Below, piece by piece: positions 18,167-25,868 of a stretch of 64,000 nt of DNA (position 1 is the first letter of the stretch; the number at the start of each line of letters is the position of its first letter). Source of the stretch: an uncultured Collinsella sp. (GTDB lineage Bacteria > Actinomycetota > Coriobacteriia > Coriobacteriales > Coriobacteriaceae); NCBI GenBank assembly GCA_959606065.1, contig CAUHHV010000006.1:29415-93414 (forward strand). The letters run 5' to 3'. The notes beneath the pieces were generated by a model. The model had not been told where the DNA came from, ran no database searches, and worked only from the letters and a program-made list of their open reading frames with translations. The translations under genes and the position numbers were made by a program.

Positions 18167-18499
18167 ATGCTCACCAAAGAAGAACTGCCTCCCTGCCCCG
18201 TCGCTACGTGTTTTCAGCTCTTTGGCAACAAGTGGAAAATCTATATCATCCAGCAGCTCATTGAGCAGCCCCTGGGCTTCAACGCGCTACATCGCTCTAT
18301 TCCCGGCATCAGTCAAAAGGTGCTCTCGTCAAACCTAAAGGAAATGGATGCCGCGGGACTTATCACGCGCACCGTCATTCCCGAAACGCCCATCCGTACC
18401 GAATACGCGCTGAGCGAGCTGGGTCAAAGCCTTATGCCCATCATCGATTCTCTTGTGGAATGGGGCACCGACTACCAGCAGCTTGTACGAAGCTCCTAG
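18167..18499 (+). CDS. HxlR-family transcriptional regulator
   Basis: A 110-aa winged-helix protein with the family hallmark CPVATCFQLFGNKWKIYIIQQL at the N-terminus, then FNALHRSIPGISQKVLSSNLKEMDAAGLI and the wing YALSELGQSLMPII. HxlR regulators often sense electrophiles or redox state through the N-terminal cysteine (Cys near residue 10). GAGGT precedes the ATG. It is divergent from the RiPP operon and is the obvious local regulator of it. Confidence 0.9.
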   Translation: MLTKEELPPCPVATCFQLFGNKWKIYIIQQLIEQPLGFNALHRSIPGISQKVLSSNLKEMDAAGLITRTVIPETPIRTEYALSELGQSLMPIIDSLVEWGTDYQQLVRSS

Positions 18500-18640
18500 C
18501 AGCTACGGGCTTTTGCAAATTGAGCGCCGTGGGGCATACCGCTCCACGGCGCTTACCTTTTTGTGCCTTCTTTTGAAGAAGCGGTCCGGGTTGCACACTG
18601 CTGTCAAACACGCCCAACTCAATTGGACAGGAGGTCAGCC

Positions 18641-19426
18641 ATGAATCAAGCCGAGCGTCGTATTCGGCTTATCAATGCATTGCTCAACGAGCGAGCGGAC
18701 GGACGCGGCATTGCCGTTCCCGCCGGAGCCGGCGAGCAGCGTGATTTACTCAGGGCCCTTATGAACGTGCGGTCGCCCGAAGCGCTCGCGACAGAGGTGC
18801 TCAACGTCCAGGATGCCTACCTGCAGCAGCGGCTTGTTGAGCGCGGTGGAGCGACCGACGCCAGCACGCTCCCCTACCGCAATCGCATTGCCGTCTGGCG
18901 TGGCGACATCACGCTGCTTAAGGCCGACGCCATCGTCAACGCCGCCAACAGCCAAATGCTCGGCTGCTTTGTGCCGGGACACCGCTGCATCGACAATGCC
19001 ATCCACACATACGCCGGCATGCAGCTGCGCCTAATATGCGCCGGCCTCATGTGCAAACAAGGACACGAGGAACCGACCGCACGCGTTAAGGTCACGCCAG
19101 CGTTTAACCTGCCGAGCAGCCATATCTTCCACACCGTCGGTCCCATCGTGCCCAGCCATAAGCCTGGCCCGCGCGAGGAATTACTGCTACGCCGTTGCTA
19201 CACCAGCTGCCTGGAAGAAGCGACACGTCGAAAGCTCGACACGCTTGCCTTCTGCTGCATTTCGACGGGCGTCTTTGGCTATCCCCAACAAGCCGCCGCG
19301 CGCGTTGCCATCGATGCCGTTCGTCATCATCTAGACCATAACGACCCCAACCTTAAGGTGATCTTCAATGTTTTTCTCGCGTCTGACGAGTCAATCTACC
19401 GCGACCTTCTCCAAGCAGATCGCTAA
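18641..19426 (+). CDS. Zinc-dependent macrodomain protein-ADP-ribose hydrolase
   Basis: A 261-aa protein. The macrodomain core is VWRGDITLLKADAIVNAANSQMLGCF, and the Zn-type signature GCFVPGHRCIDNAIHT supplies Cys, His and Cys ligands as in SpyMacroD/SauMacro enzymes. These remove ADP-ribose added by class M sirtuins. The N-terminal 80 residues form the helical lobe typical of this subgroup. CAGGAGG precedes the ATG at 18641. The next gene, the sirtuin, starts inside it (59-base overlap). Confidence 0.92.
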   Translation: MNQAERRIRLINALLNERADGRGIAVPAGAGEQRDLLRALMNVRSPEALATEVLNVQDAYLQQRLVERGGATDASTLPYRNRIAVWRGDITLLKADAIVNAANSQMLGCFVPGHRCIDNAIHTYAGMQLRLICAGLMCKQGHEEPTARVKVTPAFNLPSSHIFHTVGPIVPSHKPGPREELLLRRCYTSCLEEATRRKLDTLAFCCISTGVFGYPQQAAARVAIDAVRHHLDHNDPNLKVIFNVFLASDESIYRDLLQADR

Positions 19427-20252
19427 GCTCCGAGCCGCACTCGATGCATCCGACGCCGTGATAATCGGCGCCGGCGCGGGTCTTTCCACCGCGGCTGGCT
19501 ACGCCTACGCGGGAGAGCGCTTCGAGAAACTCTTTGGCGACTTCGCCGCACGCTACGGCTTTACCGACATGTACTCCGGCGGTTTCTACCCCTATGACTC
19601 CCTCGAGGAATACTGGGCATTTTGGAGCCGCTATATCATGTGCAATCGATATGACCCCATACCCAAGCCCATCTACGAACAGCTTTTGGGCCTGCTGCGC
19701 GACCGAGATTACTTTGTGCTGACCACAAACGTAGACCATTGCTTCCAACGCGCCGGTTTCGATAAACAGCGGCTCTTTTACACGCAGGGTGACTATGGTC
19801 TATTCCAGTGCAGCAAGCCCTGCTGTCAGGAAACTTGGGACAACGAAGGGCTCGTACATTACATGGTCGCCGCCCAAGAAGACCTTCGCATTCCGTCTGC
19901 GCTAGTGCCCCGTTGCCCCCATTGTGGCTCCCCGCTCACGATGAACCTGCGCGCCGACGATACGTTTGTGCAGGATAAGGGCTGGTATGCCGCAGCCGAC
20001 CGTTACCAAGATTTCCTGCGCCGCCACAACAATATGCGCATCCTGTTCTTGGAGCTTGGCGTAGGCGGCAACACGCCCGTCATCATCAAGTACCCGTTTT
20101 GGCAAATGACCGCCAAAAACGAGCGCGCAACGTACGCATGCGTCAATTTTGGCGAGGCAGTCGCCCCTGCAGAAATCGCCGATCGCAGCATCCTGATTGA
20201 CGCCGACGCAGGGCGCGTGCTGGACGCACTTGCCGTCCAAGCCGTCAGATAG
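19368..20252 (+). CDS. Class M sirtuin (SirTM), probable protein ADP-ribosyltransferase
   Basis: A 294-aa sirtuin with the NAD-binding GAGAGLSTAAGY, the TTNVDH loop and two zinc cysteine pairs (CSKPCC..., CPHCG). The catalytic histidine of deacetylases is replaced: the motif reads YTQGDYGLFQC. This is the mark of class M sirtuins, which ADP-ribosylate lipoylated GcvH-L instead of deacetylating. The ATG at 19368 has AAGGTGA upstream and overlaps the macrodomain gene. The usual GcvH-L and LplA2 partners are not in the window. Confidence 0.9.
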   Translation: MFFSRLTSQSTATFSKQIAKLRAALDASDAVIIGAGAGLSTAAGYAYAGERFEKLFGDFAARYGFTDMYSGGFYPYDSLEEYWAFWSRYIMCNRYDPIPKPIYEQLLGLLRDRDYFVLTTNVDHCFQRAGFDKQRLFYTQGDYGLFQCSKPCCQETWDNEGLVHYMVAAQEDLRIPSALVPRCPHCGSPLTMNLRADDTFVQDKGWYAAADRYQDFLRRHNNMRILFLELGVGGNTPVIIKYPFWQMTAKNERATYACVNFGEAVAPAEIADRSILIDADAGRVLDALAVQAVR

Positions 20253-20277
20253 CAAAGACGATACTGTCTCATAAACA

Positions 20278-20360
20278 TGTACGTCAGCATCCAAAGTCCA
20301 ACATAGTCATTGGGGACGTACTTAAATGAATAGCCGTTAAAGAACGCCCCCAATGACTAA
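20278..20360. repeat. Shortened composite palindrome R4-R1
   Basis: TGTACGTCAGCATCCAAAGT (20278-20297) repeats the left arm of the R4 hairpin at 15791. The rest of R4 is missing and CAACATAGTCATTGGGGACG follows directly. The R1 part is an inverted pair (TAGTCATTGGGG with CCCCAATGACTA, separated by ACTTAAATGA). It lies between the convergent sirtuin and Dus genes. Confidence 0.8.
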
Positions 20361-21320
20361 CTAGCCGTGAAAGCGGGCTATGGGCGCAAGTGGCTGTTCG
20401 CGGAAGACGCGCTCGACGGCGGCACGGTATTCGTCGACCTTTTTGGTCTTGCGCACGATCTTGTGAACGGTAGCGGGATCGGCGAAGGCGCACTTGGCGT
20501 AGAACCACCACTCCTTCATGCGAAAGACCGCATTGCCGCCAATCTCTTCCGCATATGCCGCAAACAGCGTGTCGTGGAAGCGCTGCAGCTCAGCAGCCGT
20601 GGCAGTAGGGCCGCCCTTAACCATGCGAGCCAGCGCGGGGTTCGCAAGCAAGCCGCGCCCCAACATTACGTGACGCGTTCCGGGATAGGCCTCCACCAGC
20701 GCATCCATCTCCTCAAGATCAAAGATGTCGCCGTTGTAGGCCACCGGGAACGGCGCCCGCTCCAGCGTCTCGCCGTAAAACTCTTTGCGCGGCGAACCCG
20801 CATAGCGGTCCTTTTGCACGCGCGGATGCACGATCAGCTCTGCCAGCGGCATGCGGCAATAGAGGTCAAGCACACGCTCGTATTCGTCGTCGTTCTCCAG
20901 TCCCAGCCTGGTCTTTACCGATACCGGCAGCGGAGAGCGTTTGCACACGTCGCTCAAGAACACCTCGAGCTCATCGAGATTGCGCAGAAAACCCGAGCCC
21001 TTGCCCTTGGCGACAACCGTCCCCGAGGGGCAACCCAAGTTGAGGTTGGCCTCGCAGTAGCCCATATCGGCGAGTACCTGCGCCGCCCACACAAACTCGT
21101 CCGCATTCTTGGACATCAGCTGGGGCACCACGTTAAGCCCCTGGTTATTGGCAGAATCGATCTCCTTAAACGCCTTGCCGCCAAAGCGGTTTCCCACCCG
21201 CGGCGGCGGCAAAAACGGCGTGTAGTAGCAGTCGAGCGCACCAAAGCACTCCGCATGCACGCGACGGAACACATGCCCAGTAATCCCCTCCATAGGGGCC
21301 AACGATAGAATCATCAACAT
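20361..21320 (-). CDS. tRNA-dihydrouridine synthase
   Basis: A 319-aa FMN-dependent TIM-barrel protein. It starts LSLAPMEGITGHVFRRVHAE, and has the active-site region ANLNLGCPSGTVVAKGKGSGFL with the catalytic cysteine, VSVKTRLGLE, and IVHPRVQKDRYAG. It reduces uridines in tRNA. The sequence is closest in flavour to DusB/DusC-like enzymes, but I cannot assign the subtype. The stop codon abuts palindrome R1. Confidence 0.92.
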   Translation of the reverse strand: MLMILSLAPMEGITGHVFRRVHAECFGALDCYYTPFLPPPRVGNRFGGKAFKEIDSANNQGLNVVPQLMSKNADEFVWAAQVLADMGYCEANLNLGCPSGTVVAKGKGSGFLRNLDELEVFLSDVCKRSPLPVSVKTRLGLENDDEYERVLDLYCRMPLAELIVHPRVQKDRYAGSPRKEFYGETLERAPFPVAYNGDIFDLEEMDALVEAYPGTRHVMLGRGLLANPALARMVKGGPTATAAELQRFHDTLFAAYAEEIGGNAVFRMKEWWFYAKCAFADPATVHKIVRKTKKVDEYRAAVERVFREQPLAPIARFHG

Positions 21321-21338
21321 CTACTCTCAAATCAATGC

Positions 21339-21367
21339 AGCAAAGGGACTGCCCCCTTGTCACATCC
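21339..21367. repeat. Dispersed palindrome family R2 (GTGACAAAGGGAC type), degenerate copy
   Basis: CAAAGGGACTGCCCCCTTGTCACATCC is a degenerate R2 unit; other copies are at 25836-25868, 29301-29332, 35268-35300 and half a unit at 23968-23991. This copy overlaps the end of the LysR gene: its TGTGACA supplies the stop codon. Confidence 0.75.
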
Positions 21368-22241
21368 TATTCAAACGGTTCAGAAACTCTTCGCAGGCGC
21401 GGGAACGCAGGCGATATTTTTTCCATACCAGATACGACGCAATGGTAAGCGGCGGCTCAAATGGGACAAAACGCAGATCGCTGCCTTCATCTATCTGCAG
21501 CAAGCTTCCAATGCTAACCGCACACGCAGCACCCGAACGCACCAGATGTGACGCGTTGCCGATCAGGTCGAAATGCCCCACGATGTTGAGTTCATCGACG
21601 CTAAGGACGCCACTCGACCACACTTCTAGGTCCAGCGCTCGATTCGAGGTGCGCGAACTCACCAGTAGCGGCATATTCGCCACATCCGCAGGCGTCAGCA
21701 CGTCCCGGCCGCCCCATGGACCGCTCGCGGCAACAACAGCACCGACTCGATCCGCATCGGGTATACGAATCCATTCGTATTTCTCGACGTTAACGGGCTC
21801 CAGCAACAACGCAAAGTCGAGCAGGCCACGCTCCAAACGCTCCTCCACTGCATCGGCGTTACCGGTATAGAGTTCAATCGTCACTCCGGGATAATTCCGA
21901 TGCAGCTCTGCAAAGGCATCGAGCACCAGCCGCATCGATTTGGTTTCGCCGGCGCCAATGCGGATAACGCCCGTAATGCCGAGCTCCCGATCCGCCAACT
22001 CCAGCTCGGTCTGTTCCACCAGCAAGACAATCTCCTCGGCGCGCTGGCGCAGGCGCATGCCATCGCTCGTGAGCACGCACGATCGATTGGTGCGTTCAAA
22101 AAGCTCGACGCCCAGCTCGCGCTCAAGATCGGCAATCTGACGTGACAGCGTAGGCTGCGTCACGTGCAGCACATTTGCCGCCTCGGTCATGTTTTCCTCA
22201 CGCGCCACTGCCAAAAAGTAACGCAAAGTCCGTAGCTCCAT
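21360..22241 (-). CDS. LysR-family transcriptional regulator
   Basis: A 293-aa protein with the standard N-terminal winged helix (MELRTLRYFLAVAREENMTEAANVLHVTQPTLSRQIADLERELGVELFER) and a substrate-binding-like C-terminal domain. It is divergent from the aldo/keto reductase gene, which it may control across the 137-base gap. The stop codon comes from an R2 palindrome, so the native C-terminus may have been trimmed slightly. An ATG 24 bases upstream is also possible. Confidence 0.92.
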   Translation of the reverse strand: MELRTLRYFLAVAREENMTEAANVLHVTQPTLSRQIADLERELGVELFERTNRSCVLTSDGMRLRQRAEEIVLLVEQTELELADRELGITGVIRIGAGETKSMRLVLDAFAELHRNYPGVTIELYTGNADAVEERLERGLLDFALLLEPVNVEKYEWIRIPDADRVGAVVAASGPWGGRDVLTPADVANMPLLVSSRTSNRALDLEVWSSGVLSVDELNIVGHFDLIGNASHLVRSGAACAVSIGSLLQIDEGSDLRFVPFEPPLTIASYLVWKKYRLRSRACEEFLNRLNRM

Positions 22242-22378
22242 TGCACCCCAACTCAGCCAAGGCATCCCGCTTGCTAGCCATTTGGTATTCGTATATCCAG
22301 CCAGTCGATATAAGCAATATACATCATTGGCCTATCAACGTACGCTATAGCCATCACCTCGAGAATAAGGAGAGCACC

Positions 22379-23398
22379 ATGCAGTACACCACCCTTGGAC
22401 ATTCCGGCATCAAAGTCTCTAAACTCTGCCTGGGAGGCATGAGCTTTGGCGAGCCCAGCCCCGACTTTCACCAGTGGACCATCGGCCCCGACGACACGCG
22501 CGCCGTCATCAAACGCGCACTCGACGCCGGAATCAACTTTATCGATACCGCAAACTGCTACAGCTTTGGTACGAGCGAAGAGTACATTGGCGGCGCCCTG
22601 CGCGACCTGGGCATCGCTCGCGAGAGTGTTGTACTCGCCAGCAAGGTGCACTTTAACGAAGGCGGCCTTTCCGCCGACGCCATCAAGCGCGAGATCGAGG
22701 GCTCGCTCAAGCGCCTGGGCACCGATTACCTTGACCTCTACATCATTCACCGCTTCGATTACGACGTTCCCATGGAAGAGACCATGGAGGCACTCAACGA
22801 TCTGGTGCGCGAGGGCAAGGTCCGCGCGCTCGGCGCCAGCGCCATGTATGCCTACCAGCTGCACAACCTGCAAATCGTCGCGCGCGACCACGGATGGACG
22901 CCCTTTACGAGCATGCAGTGCCACTACAATCTGCTGTACCGAGAGGACGAACGGGAGATGATCCCGGTGTGCCGCCAGTTCGACATGGCCCTTACGCCAT
23001 ACAGCCCCATGGCGTCGGGACACCTCTGCCGTCCCACGTGGAAAAGCTCGAGCACACGTGGAACCACCGACACGACCATGGCCAACAAGTATGACCATGA
23101 CCGCGCCATCGACATGCCCGTCGTTGAGCGCGTGGACAAGATTGCCGCCAATCACGGCGTACCGATGTCGCAGATTGCACTGGCATGGCACTGGGCACGT
23201 GGCGTCGAGGCTCCCATCGTGGGTTGCTCCAAGCCCGAGCGCGTCGACGACGCCGTGGCCGCGATCGACGTAACGCTCTCCCCCGCCGAGATCGACTTCC
23301 TCGAAGAGCTCTATCAACCGCACGCGCTCGTTGGTCCCAAGGCCCGTCCCGGCGAAAAACCGCTTGCCGGCACCACTAAGGTCAAAACCACAAAGTGA
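22379..23398 (+). CDS. Aldo/keto reductase
   Basis: A 339-aa NADPH-dependent TIM-barrel oxidoreductase. The family marks are LGHSGIKVSKLCLGGMSFG, the catalytic DTANCYSFGTSEEYIGGAL (Asp and Tyr), IIHRFDYDVPMEETMEAL and the C-terminal APIVGCSKPERVDDAV. The active-site lysine is in LASKVHF. AAGGAGAG precedes the ATG. It is divergent from the LysR gene and followed 4 bases later by a small helical protein gene. The substrate is unknown. Confidence 0.93.
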   Translation: MQYTTLGHSGIKVSKLCLGGMSFGEPSPDFHQWTIGPDDTRAVIKRALDAGINFIDTANCYSFGTSEEYIGGALRDLGIARESVVLASKVHFNEGGLSADAIKREIEGSLKRLGTDYLDLYIIHRFDYDVPMEETMEALNDLVREGKVRALGASAMYAYQLHNLQIVARDHGWTPFTSMQCHYNLLYREDEREMIPVCRQFDMALTPYSPMASGHLCRPTWKSSSTRGTTDTTMANKYDHDRAIDMPVVERVDKIAANHGVPMSQIALAWHWARGVEAPIVGCSKPERVDDAVAAIDVTLSPAEIDFLEELYQPHALVGPKARPGEKPLAGTTKVKTTK

Positions 23399-23402
23399 TG
23401 CC

Positions 23403-23711
23403 ATGGACGATAACATCATCGACGGCCTACGCGACGCCGGTTGCAGCGAAGATCTTATCGAGCTGTACGGCTCGGCCGCCAGCGACTGCGCGCGCATCTG
23501 CCTGCTAAAACGGCATCGTCGCGAATTGCTCGACGACATACACTCCGGGCAACAGAAGCTCGAATGCCTTGACTATCTCATCTACCGGCTGCGCAGCAAG
23601 GATGCGAGCGACAAGCAGTTCGGCCCCATGAACGACGAGCAGCACGGCGCACCGGAGGTCAAAGCCGATAATCCGCCCAAGACAGAGGAGCTCGCCCGGC
23701 ACTCTCAGTGA
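23403..23711 (+). CDS. Small helical protein, function unknown
   Basis: A 102-aa acidic protein starting MDDNIIDGLRDAGCSEDLIE, with a predicted coiled coil (LLKRHRRELLDDIHSGQQKLECLDYLIYRLRSKD) and a disordered tail. Short proteins of this pattern often follow aldo/keto reductase genes in Firmicutes and Actinobacteria and are thought of as accessory. It starts 4 bases after the reductase stop and is certainly co-transcribed. Confidence 0.75.
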   Translation: MDDNIIDGLRDAGCSEDLIELYGSAASDCARICLLKRHRRELLDDIHSGQQKLECLDYLIYRLRSKDASDKQFGPMNDEQHGAPEVKADNPPKTEELARHSQ

Positions 23712-23768
23712 AGAAACGCCAGGGCTTACGCTCTAGCTGCCGCTCGCGAATGCGGTCCATATTTCAAG

Positions 23769-23944
23769 GTCTAATACTTTTCCCGAAAAGTGAACGGCTG
23801 CATTTGGACCCCCGAAGCATTGACATTTTTTGGCATCAAAACCGCAGGATTTGACTGGCAAAACCGCAGCAAATTGCACGCCAAAAGTGTCGATGCTTCG
23901 GGGGTCCGTTTTCACTCGTTCACTTCTCGGGAAAAGTATTAGAC
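23769..23944. mobile_element. 176-bp MITE-like element
   Basis: The two ends are inverted repeats of about 27 bases (GTCTAATACTTTTCCCGA... and its inverse) with one mismatch. Inside are a second pair of arms (GGACCCCCGAAGCAT with ATGCTTCGGGGGTCC) and a short centre with two copies of CAAAACCGCAG. The whole unit folds into one long hairpin and has no ORF. It is followed by a half R2 palindrome (23968-23991). No coding signal is seen between 23712 and 24104. Confidence 0.8.
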
Positions 23945-24104
23945 ATCGATTTCGCAAGGGCCCCAAAGATACTGTCCCTTTGTCACATCCAACGAGCGCC
24001 CAGACGGAAAGCGATGAGAATTGAGACCCCCTGCAGCAGCTCATCGATGGCGGGATTCTCTATACTGAGTCACATATGACGGCATCGCGCCAAAGGAGAA
24101 CGTC

Positions 24105-24632
24105 GTGACCACGTCGCAGATATCCCTGCTTTCGCTCATCTCGGTTGGAGGCATCGGCATCCTGTTTATCGGAGCGAGCATGCTCATGAAGGCCGCTGCC
24201 CGCAAGAAAGCCAAGGCCTGTACCGCCTTGACCATGGGAACGGTCATCGACCATCGCTTTATGGGCGAAGGCAGGATGTATCCCGTTTTGGAATACACCG
24301 TCGACGGTGCGCAATACCGCGCGAAAAAACAATTCCGCGGCATAAGGACCAAAAGCATGTCGGGACTCCCCATCCGCACGCAAGTCACCGCCTACGAAGA
24401 CGCCAAGGGCTGGCTGCATGTGCAGACAGGCCCCATCGCCCGCCTAAGCACCCTCGCGGAGCAGCTTTGGCCCCTCGGTAGCCAGATGACTGTGTACTAC
24501 AACCCCAGCAGCCCAGACAAAAGCTATGTCGAACGCCCCATCGTGGGCAACTTTGCCACGCTGATGTTTAACATCGCGGGTATCTTGCTCATCGCGCTGA
24601 GTATTTTGCTCCATGTTCTTATCCAGCGCTAG
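24105..24632 (+). CDS. DUF3592-type membrane protein
   Basis: A 175-aa protein with an N-terminal membrane helix (LISVGGIGILFIGASMLM), an extracytoplasmic beta domain (GTVIDHRFMG...YPVLEYTVDGAQYRAKKQF..., VTVYYNPSSPDKSYVE) and a C-terminal helix (LMFNIAGILLIALSILLHVLI). The VTVYYNPxxP signature is that of DUF3592. Function is unknown. GTG start with AAAGGAG. The next gene follows after 63 bases. Confidence 0.82.
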   Translation: MTTSQISLLSLISVGGIGILFIGASMLMKAAARKKAKACTALTMGTVIDHRFMGEGRMYPVLEYTVDGAQYRAKKQFRGIRTKSMSGLPIRTQVTAYEDAKGWLHVQTGPIARLSTLAEQLWPLGSQMTVYYNPSSPDKSYVERPIVGNFATLMFNIAGILLIALSILLHVLIQR

Positions 24633-24695
24633 CTCAGACTGACACATCCCGCGCGCCGCGCGCCGTAATGACCGCCACGACTCCAAGGACCAGCT

Positions 24696-25829
24696 ATGGC
24701 AACACTCTCCAGACAAGAACGTAAGCGCATCCAGCGATACTGCATCTGCCCCAAGGTTGCCGGTGCGGCGCTTGCCATGGCATTCGTGCTGCCCTTATTG
24801 ATTATTCCTTTCGAGATGATCGACGACATCGTCTTCCACCATGAAGGATTCCAAGACACGGGCATGATGGCCGCTCTGGTGCTCGCCGGCATTGAGCTCA
24901 TCATATTCTGCTATTGCGCTCTCGCGCCGCGCTTTGGCATGCGCGGCAAACAGTGGAGGGAAATGCAGCACCGACTTGCCGTCGAGCAGACCGAGAAAGA
25001 CCGCTCGGCACAGATCGCAGGCGTTGTTGGCACGCAGGCCGCCGCGCGCCTGCTCAAGAACAGCGACAACGAGACCGCACGCAACCTGGGCGGCGCGGCA
25101 GAAGTCGCCGCTGCCGTAGGCGCCGTCGCCACCGCGGCAGACGTGCTTGCCGAGAGCTTTGCCAACGCAAAGGCCATGGCAGAGGCCTGTGGCGTGCCCG
25201 TCCCCCGTGCAAAAAAGTGGATCGTCGCGCTTGTGGCGCTGCCCCTCGCGATCGTGTGCGGTGCCTATATCCCACAGCTGGCGCAGGGAAACATCGAGAT
25301 GCAACAGAACGCCGCGGCCGCGGCCGAGCAGATCGCCATCGCCCGCAAGGCGTTAGAGCCCTCATGCGAGTACGTGTCTGCCGATGACCCCTACGAGCGA
25401 TATCAAGATTACGGCTATCACGTCCGCGGCTATCTGCACGAAGGCGACTCCGATGCCCAGAAGACCTATACGTACCTGGACTTTGACAACAAGGGGACAC
25501 TCAAGGAAGTGAGCTACGCAGCAGAGGTCGACCCCAGTGCGAGCCTTGAGGACAACCTCGCCCGCATCGAGCGCGACCTTGACGAACTGTCCTCTGCCGT
25601 CCAAACCGTAGACGTCAAGACGGTGAGCCCCGAGCTACTGGCACCGCAGAAGCTCCCCGAAGAGTTTAGGCAGGCATTTTTGAACGGCTCGCTCTACGAG
25701 AGAATCTCTATCAGGACGAGCGACGACCCCATCAAAACGTATTACGCGTTTGACACGGAACCCGAGGACGAGTTTGACGAGTACACCCATCCAAGCATCC
25801 GTATCACATTGATGGGCAAAACGAGCTAG
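24696..25829 (+). CDS. Membrane protein of unknown function
   Basis: A 377-aa protein I do not recognise. It has three membrane helices (about residues 18-40, 53-77 and 173-193) with an alanine-rich amphipathic stretch (GGAAEVAAAVGAVATAADVLAESFANAKAMAEACG) between the second and third. A soluble C-terminal domain of about 180 residues follows, rich in acidic and tyrosine residues. It is probably co-transcribed with the DUF3592 gene and may form an envelope complex with it. It ends just before an R2 palindrome. Confidence 0.7.
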   Translation: MATLSRQERKRIQRYCICPKVAGAALAMAFVLPLLIIPFEMIDDIVFHHEGFQDTGMMAALVLAGIELIIFCYCALAPRFGMRGKQWREMQHRLAVEQTEKDRSAQIAGVVGTQAAARLLKNSDNETARNLGGAAEVAAAVGAVATAADVLAESFANAKAMAEACGVPVPRAKKWIVALVALPLAIVCGAYIPQLAQGNIEMQQNAAAAAEQIAIARKALEPSCEYVSADDPYERYQDYGYHVRGYLHEGDSDAQKTYTYLDFDNKGTLKEVSYAAEVDPSASLEDNLARIERDLDELSSAVQTVDVKTVSPELLAPQKLPEEFRQAFLNGSLYERISIRTSDDPIKTYYAFDTEPEDEFDEYTHPSIRITLMGKTS

Positions 25830-25835
25830 CCACCC

Positions 25836-25868
25836 AATGTGACAAAGGGACTGTCCCTTTGTCACATT
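25836..25868. repeat. R2 palindrome, perfect copy
   Basis: A perfect 33-base palindrome (AATGTGACAAAGGGAC, a central T, then the exact inverse) between convergent genes. It abuts the stop codon of the ABC fusion gene. It can act as a bidirectional hairpin but has no U-tract. Confidence 0.9.

Noticed and set aside
22274..23539. 421-codon open frame opposite the aldo/keto reductase
   Set aside because: Antisense shadow of a well-supported gene with a ribosome-binding site.
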